Shown: piece after piece, positions 9,663 through 18,262 of the stretch | How positions within the stretch are numbered: position 1 is the stretch's first letter | How the letters are laid out: each line of letters begins with the position of its first letter | Assembly: GCF_030532715.1 (NCBI RefSeq) | Contig: NZ_JAUNKO010000004.1 | Coordinates: 62,001 to 126,000, forward strand | Length of the DNA stretch: 64,000 bases | Direction: 5' to 3' | From: Corynebacterium sp. | GTDB taxonomy: Bacteria; Actinomycetota; Actinomycetes; Mycobacteriales; Mycobacteriaceae | Translations under genes and position numbers: made by a program | The notes under the pieces: model-generated | Seen by the model: the letters and a program-made list of their open reading frames with translations, nothing else | Told to the model about the DNA's origin: nothing | Databases searched by the model: none

Positions 9663-11006
9663 ATGACTCGACTTTTCGGAACTGATGGTGTGCGGGGGTT
9701 GGCGAACAAACGGCTGACTGCTCCGCTGGCCTTGCGGTTGGGTGCTGCGGCGGCGCACGTGCTCACTAGCGAAAACCGCACTTCTAAGCGGCGGCCCGTG
9801 GCAATCGTTGGGCGCGATCCGCGCGTGTCGGGGGAGATGCTGGCAGCTGCGCTCGCTGCGGGTATGGCAAGCCAGGGTGTCGACGTCCTGCGTGTCGGCG
9901 TTTTACCCACGCCCGCCGTCGCGTTCCTTACTGATGATTACGGTGCGGACATGGGGGTGATGATTTCCGCGAGCCATAATCCGATGCCAGATAATGGCAT
10001 TAAGTTCTTCGCTGCGGGTGGGCATAAGCTCGCGGACGAAGTCGAAGATGAGATCGAAGCGGCGATGGATCAGCTGCCGGAGGAGGGCCCCACGGGGCAC
10101 GGTATTGGGCGCGTGTTGGAGGAATCCACGGACGCGACGGAGCGTTATTTGCAGCACCTGTCCCGTTCAGTGCCGCACAAGTTGCAGGGCATCAAGGTGG
10201 TAGTGGATTGCGCGAACGGTGCCGCATCGACGGTCGCGCCCCTGGCGTACGGCGCTGCGGGCGCGGAGGTCATTGCTATTCACAACACGCCGAATTCGTA
10301 CAACATCAACGACAATTGCGGCTCCACCCATATTGAGCAGGTGCAGCAGGCCGTGGTGAAGCACGGCGCTGATATTGGGTTGGCGCATGACGGTGACGCA
10401 GACCGGTGTCTTGCCGTGGATGCGGAAGGCAACATTGTTGACGGCGACCAAATCATGGCGATCCTCGCGCTGGCGATGAAGGAAAACGGCGAGTTGCGCA
10501 AAAACACGCTGGTGGCCACCGTCATGTCGAACCTAGGGCTGAAGCTTGCCATGCAGGAGGCGGGGATTACGCTGCGCACGACTGCCGTGGGGGATCGTTA
10601 CGTGCTGGCGGATTTGAACGCAGGCGGGTTCAGCTTGGGCGGTGAGCAGTCTGGCCATATCGTGCTGCCGGATTACGGCACCACCGGCGACGGCGTGCTC
10701 ACCGGGTTGTCGCTCATGGCGCGGATGGCGGAGTCACAAAAGACCCTCAAGGAATTGGCCACGGCGATGACCGTATTGCCGCAGGTGCTTATCAATGTCC
10801 CAGTGGCGGATAAGGCCGTGATCGTTGATCACCCGAATGTGCGCGGCGCTATTGACCTCGCCGAGGCTGAGCTTGGCGATACTGGGCGTGTGCTGCTGCG
10901 CGCGTCGGGCACCGAAGAGCTTTTCCGAGTCATGGTGGAGGCTCCCACCGAAGAGACCGCGCGTCGCGTCGCGGGCAGGCTCGCTGCGGTCGTCGCCGAA
11001 GTGTAA
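9663..11006 (+). CDS. glmM: phosphoglucosamine mutase
   Basis: A 447-residue enzyme that converts glucosamine-6-phosphate to glucosamine-1-phosphate on the route to UDP-GlcNAc, in the cytoplasm. The N-terminus [12 protein letters not shown] is that of the family. The phosphoserine loop [16 protein letters not shown] has catalytic Ser104, the metal loop DGDADR is at 243-248, and the C-terminal phosphate-binding loop is [12 protein letters not shown] chose ATG 9663 because it gives the conserved N-terminus; ATG 9654, four bases after a GGTAGG, would add three residues. The substrate-making enzyme glmS lies 2.6 kb downstream. The ribosomal genes rplM-rpsI that often precede glmM in relatives are not adjacent here. 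Confidence 0.97.
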   Translation: MTRLFGTDGVRGLANKRLTAPLALRLGAAAAHVLTSENRTSKRRPVAIVGRDPRVSGEMLAAALAAGMASQGVDVLRVGVLPTPAVAFLTDDYGADMGVMISASHNPMPDNGIKFFAAGGHKLADEVEDEIEAAMDQLPEEGPTGHGIGRVLEESTDATERYLQHLSRSVPHKLQGIKVVVDCANGAASTVAPLAYGAAGAEVIAIHNTPNSYNINDNCGSTHIEQVQQAVVKHGADIGLAHDGDADRCLAVDAEGNIVDGDQIMAILALAMKENGELRKNTLVATVMSNLGLKLAMQEAGITLRTTAVGDRYVLADLNAGGFSLGGEQSGHIVLPDYGTTGDGVLTGLSLMARMAESQKTLKELATAMTVLPQVLINVPVADKAVIVDHPNVRGAIDLAEAELGDTGRVLLRASGTEELFRVMVEAPTEETARRVAGRLAAVVAEV

Positions 11007-11139
11007 CTGCGCATTCCACCCTGGTGGCACGTCACCAATATGGGGGTAGGTGGCGTGCAAGGGTGGGAACCGCTTGGGGGTTTCGCGGCGTCTTAAAGAG
11101 GAAACGGCTCGAGTGCGCTGGAAAAGGCGGTATGTCCGG

Positions 11140-11436
11140 ATGGCAGGGTTTTCCTTTGACGCGGAGGCGGCGCAAGCGCAATTGGAGCGGTTGATCGGCG
11201 AATGCGACGGCAGGCAACGCGCCTACCAGGCCAAAGTTCCGAGTTTTCCCAGCCAGGCCGCGGGCCAAGGTTTTGCCAGCTACGGTGAGCGCATCGCTCG
11301 CATGTTGCAACAGGTGCACGAGGCGGGGCAGGCGCGTTCCTCCGGGTTCGCGGACGGGTGTCGTTTCGCTCGGCGCGTGGTTATTGATGTGTGTGATGCC
11401 GACGATGAGTTCGCTCACCGCTTGGAGGGGCTGTGA
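11140..11436 (+). CDS. 98-residue helical protein, first of a coupled orphan trio
   Basis: A small, probably all-helical soluble protein (98 residues) with no signal peptide. Its size and rhythm (MAGFSFDAEAAQAQLERLI at the start, CDADDEFAHRL near the end) are reminiscent of EspC/WXG100-type proteins of actinobacterial type VII secretion. It lacks both a WXG and a YxxxD/E signal, so this is only a resemblance. ATG 11140 follows GGAAAAGGCGG by eight bases. The stop shares bases with the GTG start of the next gene. Function unknown. Confidence 0.7.
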   Translation: MAGFSFDAEAAQAQLERLIGECDGRQRAYQAKVPSFPSQAAGQGFASYGERIARMLQQVHEAGQARSSGFADGCRFARRVVIDVCDADDEFAHRLEGL

Positions 11437-12440
11437 GCCCGATGTCGAACACCGCAGCGCTCGTCGGCGGCTACGGCACCGCCGTGGCGGATTTGCAGGC
11501 GGCGTCCCGCGGTTTGTGGGGTGGCCCAGTGCTGAGCCCCACGGCGCTTGCCGACGCCGCGTCCGCCGTCGACGGCACTGATCCTGAGGCGCTGGTAACG
11601 CACACCCAGTTGGCTGCCGGGGAACATCTGGACCCCATTGAAACCGACGGTTTATTCGATGAATTGCGTGGGTTAGCGGAAGGTACGATCACAGATGTGC
11701 TGCGCGCGCTGTCTGTGGAGTGTGAGGATTACCGGCAGGCAGGCCAGGATATGCAGCAGCGGGCTTCGGAATGTGCCGCGGCGATCCACACTATTGCGGA
11801 GGATTCCGGCGCCACGCTGCGCGCTATGTGTGAGGAGTTGCAGCGGCTGATCGCCGTGCTGTGCGCCCAGTTGAACACATTGGACCCCCAAGGCCACGCC
11901 GCCGCGTTTCGCGGCTGCATTGATGCGGCGGCGGATTTGATCGACCGCGCGGGTACCTTGCTGATGGGCGTGTGCCAGGACCGAGATGAAGCACTCGGCC
12001 AGTGCTATGACACCTTGCTTGGCTTCGGCGAAGAGTTGGGTGCGCGGCCGGCCCCGGATGTGCCGGGGTTGATTGGCCAGCCCCTGATGGGAGTGATGAA
12101 TATTGGTGTGGCGTTGGCGAGCCTCGCTCAGGCGGTGAGCGAAGGTGCACTCACTGACGGCGTTGAGACAACTCCGGCGGATGAAACGCCGCCCGCGGAA
12201 GCGCCACCAGTGGAAACGCCCCCAGCGGAAGCGCAGGCACCGGAAGTGCCACCGGATCCTGCGCCGCAACCAGCCCCACCACTTGAGCCGGTGGCGGAGC
12301 CTGAACCAGCGTCGGAACCGGTGCGTCCGGCCCAGGAACCAACGGGTTCGACGGTCGGGGAGTGTACAGTGCCGGCGGCTGAGGGGCCGGTTGGTGGGAC
12401 CTTGAAACGCGGGGGCGCTAGGAAAGCAGGTGCGTGGTGA
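11433..12440 (+). CDS. 335-residue protein with helical body and Pro/Glu-rich tail
   Basis: Starts at GTG 11433, overlapping the preceding stop (GTGA), so translation is coupled. Residues 1 to about 235 are Ala-rich and helical, with several cysteines. From about 245 to 325 the chain is Pro/Glu/Val/Ala-rich with repeated PPAE-like units, and the end is basic (KRGGARKAGAW). There is no signal peptide or membrane helix. The plan, a helical N-domain plus disordered tail behind a 98-residue helical protein, recalls ESX-associated protein pairs, but no family is recognised. Function unknown. Confidence 0.7.
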   Translation: MSPMSNTAALVGGYGTAVADLQAASRGLWGGPVLSPTALADAASAVDGTDPEALVTHTQLAAGEHLDPIETDGLFDELRGLAEGTITDVLRALSVECEDYRQAGQDMQQRASECAAAIHTIAEDSGATLRAMCEELQRLIAVLCAQLNTLDPQGHAAAFRGCIDAAADLIDRAGTLLMGVCQDRDEALGQCYDTLLGFGEELGARPAPDVPGLIGQPLMGVMNIGVALASLAQAVSEGALTDGVETTPADETPPAEAPPVETPPAEAQAPEVPPDPAPQPAPPLEPVAEPEPASEPVRPAQEPTGSTVGECTVPAAEGPVGGTLKRGGARKAGAW

Positions 12441-12667
12441 GCAGCCCGGAATTTTCGGAATTTATTGAGCAGTTCCGTGCGCGGGCGGCGCGGCGCCTGA
12501 TGGAATTTGAGGCGGAGATGGATAGGACGCGCGCGGCGTCGTTACGGGCGGCGCAACAGCCAGCACAGCACGTGCCGCAATACCCGGCGCAACAGGCGGT
12601 GCTGGTGCCGAGCGCACGGCAGGCAAGCGGGCCGGTGCACAGTGTGCTGAAAAGGCGGCGCCTCTGA
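12437..12667 (+). CDS. 76-residue protein, third of the coupled trio
   Basis: GTG at 12437 overlaps the stop of the previous gene (GTGA) and follows AGGAAAGCAGG. The product has a charged helical first half (FIEQFRARAARRLMEFEAEM) and a Gln/Pro/Ala-rich second half ending KRRRL. No signal peptide is visible. The overlapping starts of all three genes argue that they encode proteins made together, possibly a complex. It ends 20 bases before the convergent hydrolase-fold gene. Function unknown. Confidence 0.65.
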   Translation: MSSPEFSEFIEQFRARAARRLMEFEAEMDRTRAASLRAAQQPAQHVPQYPAQQAVLVPSARQASGPVHSVLKRRRL

Positions 12668-12687
12668 TCCCCGTGATGATTGTGGGA

Positions 12688-13515
12688 TTACAGTGTGGTG
12701 AGGTCGACAAGCGGGGCAGGAGCATCGGCCATGTTTTCCACATGCTTCGCCTGAACTTCCAACGCGGAAAACGGCGCGTACTTTTTCTCGCCTGCAACCC
12801 GGTGGAGCAGGAACCCGGTGATCAAGCCGCGTGCGGTTTCCTGGGCGGAAAACTCCGGCCAACCTAATCCGGTGACAGCTTTGAGCAACACCGCCTCGGA
12901 AAATCCATGCTGAGAAGCTTTGGTAATGCGGCGGTACACCGCTTGCCCCTTCCAGGCGCGGGCCAAGGCGGCAGCGTTGCCGCTGGTAAACACGGATTCC
13001 TTGCCGGCGTCGAGAATCATGCCCGGCACATCTATGGTGCGGGCGGCGGACTCGGCGGACGGGCTGGTCACCGCAGGATACAAGGCCACTACCGCGCGGA
13101 TTTTCGGGCGTCCAGTGGCGGCCAGCACCGCGCAACCCGCACCCATGCCGTGGCCAACAAACCCGAGCTTTCCGGGCGAGACAGTAATTTTGCCGCTGCC
13201 TAATTTTACGCCGGCCGCGATCTGCAACGCCGATTCTAAATCTGCGGCGAAGCCGCGGTGGCTTGGGGCAATCCCCTGTTCCGTATTCGGGGCTGCCACG
13301 ACAATACCCCAGCTGGCAAGGTGCTTCAGGGTGTTGTGGTAGCGGGAAATATCGGTCATCCAATCATGCCCAAACGCCACCGCCGGCAGCCCCGCGCCCT
13401 CCGCCGGGGTGTACACCTTGCCCGGCAGGCCCGCAAACTCAAGGTCGCCCACGAGCACGCGGTGGGGGCCGCGCTTGCTTAGTTTAGGAAGTTGCTTTTT
13501 CAGATTCTCAGCCAC
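12688..13515 (-). CDS. alpha/beta-hydrolase-fold protein lacking the Ser nucleophile
   Basis: About 275 residues, related to the dienelactone-hydrolase/PET-hydrolase-like branch of the fold. A central FGHDWM oxyanion strand, a WGIVVAAPNTEQG loop, a nucleophile elbow VGHGMGAG and a late ASQHGFSE histidine region are visible. The elbow normally reads G-x-S-x-G; here position 123 is Gly, read directly from the DNA (GGC at 13149-13147). The candidate acid (VPGMILDAG) and base (SQHG) are still present. No signal peptide. GTG 13515 was chosen because a longer frame would run into glmS; a TATCCT box ends eight bases upstream, so a leaderless start is possible. Either a pseudo-enzyme or one using a different chemistry. 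Confidence 0.8.
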   Translation of the reverse strand: MAENLKKQLPKLSKRGPHRVLVGDLEFAGLPGKVYTPAEGAGLPAVAFGHDWMTDISRYHNTLKHLASWGIVVAAPNTEQGIAPSHRGFAADLESALQIAAGVKLGSGKITVSPGKLGFVGHGMGAGCAVLAATGRPKIRAVVALYPAVTSPSAESAARTIDVPGMILDAGKESVFTSGNAAALARAWKGQAVYRRITKASQHGFSEAVLLKAVTGLGWPEFSAQETARGLITGFLLHRVAGEKKYAPFSALEVQAKHVENMADAPAPLVDLTTL

Positions 13516-13615
13516 AATGTTTAAGGATAGTTCAACCGTGATCGAGGCGGGAGACTTGCAGCAACCACCACGGGAAATAATAATGCAACGATAAGGGGTA
13601 GAAGCTGCGGTTTCC

Positions 13616-13643
13616 TTGAAAGTCAGCCGGTTTGCATTATTCT
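13616..13643 (+). promoter_or_regulatory. glmS promoter, probably leaderless
   Basis: TTGAAA (13616-13621), 16-base spacer, TATTCT (13638-13643), then seven bases to the ATG. There is no ribosome-binding site, so the transcript likely begins at or next to the start codon. Confidence 0.6.
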
Positions 13644-13650
13644 GTGGGCC

Positions 13651-15516
13651 ATGTGTGGAATTGTAGGATACGTTGGCGGCCACGATGGCCTGCAGATTGC
13701 TTTAGGTGCGCTGAGGCGCATGGAATACCGCGGTTATGATTCCGCAGGTATCGCCGTGGTTGACGGCGATTGCCGCTTTCACACGGTCAAGCGGGCCGGG
13801 AAGCTGGCAAACTTAGAGGATCGGATCGCTGAGTCCGGTGAAGGCGCGTTCCGCGGGCACGCCGCCATCGGGCACACGCGATGGGCCACGCATGGCCGGC
13901 CGACCGATGTGAATGCCCACCCCCATGTTTCTTTCGATGGGAACGCCGCGATCGTTCACAACGGCATTATTGAAAACTTCGCCCCACTGCGGGAACAGCT
14001 GGTTGCGGCTGGGGTGGAGCTTCAAAGCGACACCGATTCGGAAGTGGCAGCGCACTTGCTGGCGTTGGCGTACAACGATGGGGACACCAAGGGCGATTTT
14101 GAGGCCAGCGTCTTGCACGTGCTGAACCAGCTGGAGGGCGCGTTTACGCTGCTATTCCTGCATGCGGATCACCCCGATACGATTATTGCGGGGCGGCGTT
14201 CCACCCCGTTGATGGTGGGCGTGGGTGAGGGGGAAACGTTCCTCGGTTCCGACGTCGCCGCGTTTATCGAATACACGCGCGAGGCGGTGGAATTGGATCA
14301 GGATACCGTTGTGGTGCTCAGCCGCGACGGATATCGGCTCATGGATTTCCAGGGCAACCCCGCAGAAGGCAAACCATTCACCATTGACTGGGACTTGGCT
14401 GCGGCGGAGAAGGCCGGCTACGACTCCTTTATGATGAAGGAAATCCACGAGCAGCCCGCCGCGGTGCGCGACACCTTGGCCGGGCACTTGGTGGATGGCC
14501 GCATCGTGTTGGATGAGCAGAACTTAACCGAAGCGGATTTAAAGGCCGTCAACAAGATCTTTGTGGTGGCGTGCGGTTCCGCTTATCACTCTGGCCTGCT
14601 GGCAAAGTACGCTATTGAACATTGGGTGCGAATCCCGGTGGAGATTGAGGTAGCCTCCGAGTTCCGCTACCGCGATCCGGTGCTGGATTCCCGCACGCTT
14701 GTGGTGGCCGTGTCCCAGTCAGGGGAGACGGCGGACACGCTTGAGGCGGTGCGCCACGCGAAAACCCAAGGCGCGAAGGTGTTGGCCGTGTGTAATACGA
14801 ACGGTTCGCAGATTCCGCGGGAGTCCGATGCGGCGATTTACACCCACGCGGGCCCGGAGATCGGGGTGGCTTCCACGAAGGCGTTTTTGGCGCAGGTGGC
14901 GGCGAACTACATTGTTGGTTTAGCGTTGGCGCAGGCCAAGGGCACCAAGTACCCGGATGAGATTGCGGATATTTGGGCGGATTTGGAGGCTATCCCCGCC
15001 AAGATTGAATTGTTGCTCAACTGCGAGGCGCAGGCGCGTGAGATCGCCGAGACGCTGGGTCCGATTCCCACGATGCTGTTTTTGGGGCGTGGCGTGGGAT
15101 TCCCCGTGGCGTTGGAGGGTGCGCTGAAGCTGAAGGAGTTGGCGTATATCCATGCGGAGGGTTTCCCCGCCGGGGAACTTAAGCATGGCCCGATCGCCCT
15201 GATTGAAGACGACCTTCCGGTGGTTGTCGTGGTGCCCAGTCCACGCGGCGTGAAAGTGCTGCATTCGAAGATCGTGTCGAATATTCAGGAGATTCGGGCG
15301 CGCGGCGCGAAGACCATCGTGATCGCGGAAGAGGGCGATACTGCCGTGGAGCCGTACGCGAACTGGCTGATCAGCATTCCGGAATCCTCGTCAATCATGC
15401 AGCCGCTGCTTGCCACGGTGCCGCTGCAATTCCTCGCCGCGTTTATTGCACGTGAGTGCGGTAATGAGGATATTGATAAGCCGCGCAACCTAGCGAAGTC
15501 CGTGACCGTGGAATAG
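13651..15516 (+). CDS. glmS: glutamine-fructose-6-phosphate aminotransferase (isomerizing)
   Basis: A 621-residue cytoplasmic enzyme that makes glucosamine-6-phosphate from fructose-6-phosphate and glutamine, feeding glmM. After Met removal Cys2 is the glutaminase nucleophile (MCGIVGYVGG). The GATase-II domain spans about 1-225. Two SIS sugar-isomerase domains follow, with SQSGETADTLEAVRHAK and the second half LGRGVGFPVALEGALKLKELAYIHAEGFPAGELKHGP. The C-terminus ends DKPRNLAKSVTVE, the family signature. No glmS ribozyme is possible, because the promoter sits directly before the start. Confidence 0.98.
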   Translation: MCGIVGYVGGHDGLQIALGALRRMEYRGYDSAGIAVVDGDCRFHTVKRAGKLANLEDRIAESGEGAFRGHAAIGHTRWATHGRPTDVNAHPHVSFDGNAAIVHNGIIENFAPLREQLVAAGVELQSDTDSEVAAHLLALAYNDGDTKGDFEASVLHVLNQLEGAFTLLFLHADHPDTIIAGRRSTPLMVGVGEGETFLGSDVAAFIEYTREAVELDQDTVVVLSRDGYRLMDFQGNPAEGKPFTIDWDLAAAEKAGYDSFMMKEIHEQPAAVRDTLAGHLVDGRIVLDEQNLTEADLKAVNKIFVVACGSAYHSGLLAKYAIEHWVRIPVEIEVASEFRYRDPVLDSRTLVVAVSQSGETADTLEAVRHAKTQGAKVLAVCNTNGSQIPRESDAAIYTHAGPEIGVASTKAFLAQVAANYIVGLALAQAKGTKYPDEIADIWADLEAIPAKIELLLNCEAQAREIAETLGPIPTMLFLGRGVGFPVALEGALKLKELAYIHAEGFPAGELKHGPIALIEDDLPVVVVVPSPRGVKVLHSKIVSNIQEIRARGAKTIVIAEEGDTAVEPYANWLISIPESSSIMQPLLATVPLQFLAAFIARECGNEDIDKPRNLAKSVTVE

Positions 15517-15573
15517 CGCTTTTCGACGCCCCACCTCCCGCACCCAGTGCGCCCTCGTGTCGCGAGGCCACTG

Positions 15574-15592
15574 ACCCCGTGCGGGGGGTTTC
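15574..15592 (+). terminator. possible terminator after glmS
   Basis: Short GC-rich hairpin (ACCCC-GTGC-GGGGGGT) followed by only a few T residues, 57 bases after glmS. A second small hairpin (CCTCG-TGTCG-CGAGG) precedes it. Weak tail. Confidence 0.4.
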
Positions 15593-15608
15593 GCGTGTGT
15601 AGGGGTGC

Positions 15609-16460
15609 GTGCACAATCCTTTTGGCAACAAATTTGATATGGGTGGTGGAGTACCCAAATTACCCACGTGGAAGGAAACTTTGGTGTCTGTGGCAATGGC
15701 AATGCTCCTCCAGCACGAAGCCGATCTGGGGGTTACCGAAGACGAATTGAAAAACCAGCTCGCTGAAGACTGGCCAGACCTTGATGTTTCACAATTTATT
15801 CGCTCGGAATCAGAGGACGGCGTGCTCGCCTTCACGTTTGAAGGCTACGTGGTCATGGTGGGTTTGGTGCAACGTCCCATGCGGGAACTCAATCACATTA
15901 GCGAGCTTTGCGCCGCCAGCCGGCTGTGGCCCGATGAAGTTGCCTTCGACACGGACTACCAAGCACACACGTTGGTCAGCGTCGCTGGCGTTGGGGACGG
16001 CAATGAACTGGAGGCCGCGGCGCTACTCACGCGGGTCATTTGCTCCCTCATTGCCATAGCGCCCCACGGCTTTGCCGTGTTTTGGGAAAGCGCCCAACAT
16101 TTGGCGTATCCGGGGTTCGTGCGGGAAATCGCCTTGCAGGAGCTGCCGCGTCCGCTGCCTGCCATCTGGGTTTCCTACAACATTGGCCCAGGGCCGGACG
16201 GCAATATCGCGGCGCTGACGGTTGGGCTGGAGCGCCTGGGTTTGATGGACGTCGAAATCCCCGAGGTGGATGAGCCGGGGCGCGAAACCCTTGAACTGTT
16301 GTTCAGCACCGCGGGCTACCTTATGGAGTACGGTTGCGTCATCAAAGACGGCGACGTTATTACCAGCACCGACGACATCACCATTCGTGCGGTACACGGG
16401 CCGTCGATGCTCTCCGCCGACAAAACCGTGTTGCAGCTGCATAAACAACCCGCGCGTTAA
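15609..16460 (+). CDS. DUF4261-like protein
   Basis: A 283-residue soluble protein with no signal peptide. It contains LVSVAGVGDGNELEAAALLTRVICSLIAIAPHGFAVFWESAQHLAYPGFVREIA, given here only as a location (about residues 118-178). This is the kind of core seen in DUF4261 proteins, where a GA-x-WxxA stretch is followed by an aromatic-rich segment. A C-terminal immunity-like fold is plausible, but function is unknown. The start is uncertain: GTG 15609 comes just after AGGGG, and ATG 15639 is an alternative. It is followed by the NrtR-like gene in the same direction. Confidence 0.6.
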   Translation: MHNPFGNKFDMGGGVPKLPTWKETLVSVAMAMLLQHEADLGVTEDELKNQLAEDWPDLDVSQFIRSESEDGVLAFTFEGYVVMVGLVQRPMRELNHISELCAASRLWPDEVAFDTDYQAHTLVSVAGVGDGNELEAAALLTRVICSLIAIAPHGFAVFWESAQHLAYPGFVREIALQELPRPLPAIWVSYNIGPGPDGNIAALTVGLERLGLMDVEIPEVDEPGRETLELLFSTAGYLMEYGCVIKDGDVITSTDDITIRAVHGPSMLSADKTVLQLHKQPAR

Positions 16461-16510
16461 CGTTGGTGCGGCGGGTGTCGGACAACACATGTACACGATA
16501 AGGCGGGGTA

Positions 16511-17218
16511 ATGGCCGTCACAAATGTTACGCTTTTACCAACTATGAGCTCTGCATCGGATTACCAGCCCCCCGTTCTGACAGTTGACCTCGTCGCGTTT
16601 CGTGTCGCCGCGAGCCAGCTGGAAGTGCTGCTGCTGCAACGCGCGGCCGAGCCATTCGCCGGGGAGTGGGCGCTGCCCGGCGGGTACAACTTCAAAGGCG
16701 AAACCACCATTGAGGCGCTCACCCGGGTGGCGTACGACAAGGTGGGCCTCGACGTGGCCAAAGACCTTGGGTTTTTAGAACAGCTCTACACCTTTGACAC
16801 GGTCGCGCGAGACCCTCGCGGGCACGCCGTTTCTGTGGTGTACCTCGGATGCGGATCCAATTTTGCCCTGCATAACGGCAACCATCAACACCAGTTCTGG
16901 CGGGTTGATGAGCTGCCCAGCTTGGCGTTCGACCACGCCGATATTATCCGCTACGCGCGGGATCGGCTGAACTCAAAAATGTCGTACAGTAACGCCGTGG
17001 CCGGGCTATTGCCAGCAGCGTTTACCCTGTCGCAGCTACAAACAGCGTACGAGGCGGTGCGCGCGCGGCGCCTTGATAAGCGAAACTTTCGGAAGAAATT
17101 CCTCAGCCTGAACACCATCCACGAAACCGGCGGTGTTTGGCGGGAAGGCGCCCATCGTCCCGCAAAACTCTACGCCTTTAACTCCAAAGCCTTGCAGGTG
17201 TTTAACGCGCCGTTTTAG
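16511..17218 (+). CDS. NrtR-like Nudix-domain/winged-helix regulator
   Basis: 235 residues with an N-terminal Nudix fold (about 20-150) and a C-terminal winged-helix-like domain (about 155-235: AFTLSQLQTAYEAV, RNFRKKFL, LYAFN). This order is that of NrtR regulators of NAD metabolism, which bind ADP-ribose. The Nudix box is degraded: after GGYNFKGET the helix reads ALTRVAYDKVGLD instead of the catalytic REUxEExGU, so hydrolysis is unlikely and ligand sensing is likely. ATG 16511 follows AAGGCGGGGTA. Its target is not shown, but a degenerate NAD(P)HX-repair paralogue lies 1 kb away. Confidence 0.8.
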   Translation: MAVTNVTLLPTMSSASDYQPPVLTVDLVAFRVAASQLEVLLLQRAAEPFAGEWALPGGYNFKGETTIEALTRVAYDKVGLDVAKDLGFLEQLYTFDTVARDPRGHAVSVVYLGCGSNFALHNGNHQHQFWRVDELPSLAFDHADIIRYARDRLNSKMSYSNAVAGLLPAAFTLSQLQTAYEAVRARRLDKRNFRKKFLSLNTIHETGGVWREGAHRPAKLYAFNSKALQVFNAPF

Positions 17219-17257
17219 CGCCAAGGGGTGCGCGGGCGCGGCGGTGCGTTACGGCGC

Positions 17258-17839
17258 CTACGAGTGCTGCAAGTCAGCGGCAATACCCCAGAGTTGACCG
17301 GCGGTGGTATCAATCTCCGGGGATTCGAACTCCGCGGGTAAATCGTGGAGGAATTCGCCGCGATGCGCCTTGGCGTCCAACTGGGTGAGGAATCGGGCGT
17401 GGTCTTCGGTGATCCCATCGCCGGGGGCATGGGCGGGGTGCCCAAAGCGGGTGGCAATGTATTCCGGTTCCGAAAGCCAGAACAGCATGCGGGCGGTGCG
17501 GATATCGCAAAACGGGTTGTTGATGATCTGCTCGAGTACCCAAAAGCCATCATCAAAGTTGTAGTCCTTGGCCAGGTAGTGCAACTCCTCCGGGCTGGTG
17601 ATACCAGCAAATTCGCCGCGCACTTCCTCCTGGAAGGGGGTGAACCCCACCTCCCGTTGGCGGCAGTGGGCGGCGAAGAGTGCCCGACAGCCGGGCTCGG
17701 CGCTTTCCTCGGTGATTTCGAAATCTTCCATGAGTTCGCGGAAGTCGTGGTCGTCGAGATCAACGTAGTAGTCGTCCCCGGCGACGCAGGCACGTATGTG
17801 CAAGAGATCTAGTTCATGCTTACGAGTCTGCGTGATCAT
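17258..17839 (-). CDS. DUF4274 domain protein
   Basis: 193 residues, acidic and soluble. The central signature LHYLAKDYNFDDGFWVLEQI followed by the CDIRTARMLFWLSEPEY segment (about residues 84-125) matches DUF4274, where a hydrophobic helix pair ends in TA-x-x-LFW. Function of the family is unknown, although such proteins are often found near toxin-immunity genes. Convergent with the NrtR-like gene, with a 39-base gap. A start at ATG 17839 is supported by family-like length; upstream sequence is AT-rich. Confidence 0.7.
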   Translation of the reverse strand: MITQTRKHELDLLHIRACVAGDDYYVDLDDHDFRELMEDFEITEESAEPGCRALFAAHCRQREVGFTPFQEEVRGEFAGITSPEELHYLAKDYNFDDGFWVLEQIINNPFCDIRTARMLFWLSEPEYIATRFGHPAHAPGDGITEDHARFLTQLDAKAHRGEFLHDLPAEFESPEIDTTAGQLWGIAADLQHS

Positions 17840-18262
17840 GGTGATACCTCGATCGACATAGTTCGTAGGTGTGCGGCAAGTGACCTCATTGTAAGCGGTG
17901 TGCAGTCGCGGCTAAAGCGCAACCGATCGTCGCACTCGGAAGTTTCCAATACCGCCAGTGTTGCATTGCGCGCGACCTACCTATCGAATTTTGCTGAACC
18001 GCTGATATTAAAACGGCAAGATTAAGTTGATAAGTCTCTAAAATTGTATTGCTTGGCATTAAGAAGTTTATATGTTGATGCTGAAATCGTTTCTTGTCGC
18101 GCCCAGGCTTGTACGTGAATACTAGTCATATGCGCAGCTAGAATGCTCATTCGCGGCCGAAGTGTCCAAGCGTATATTGCTCCTCAACATTGCTCAAATT
18201 TGGCACGCCGAAGAGCTAAATGATCGCCTACTTTGTGCCCATGGAAACTATGATGTATCGCT
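17840..18262. other. low-G+C intergenic region, no recognised gene
   Basis: A 423-base gap between divergent genes, clearly richer in A+T than its flanks, with many stops in all frames. A TATGAT-like box lies close to the start of the rightward gene at 18263. No repeat, tRNA or conserved structure is recognised. It may be decayed coding sequence. Confidence 0.45.

Noticed and set aside
17310..17340. tRNA-like GATTCGAACTCC sequence
   Set aside because: It lies inside the DUF4274 coding sequence and no cloverleaf can be drawn around it.
15609..17839. Toxin-immunity island (DUF4261 and DUF4274)
   Set aside because: No toxin, secretion or polymorphic C-terminal domain is found nearby; domain names alone are not enough.
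17816..18025. 69-codon frame overlapping the DUF4274 start
   Set aside because: No ribosome site, overlap with a supported gene, and an AT-rich end without protein signatures.
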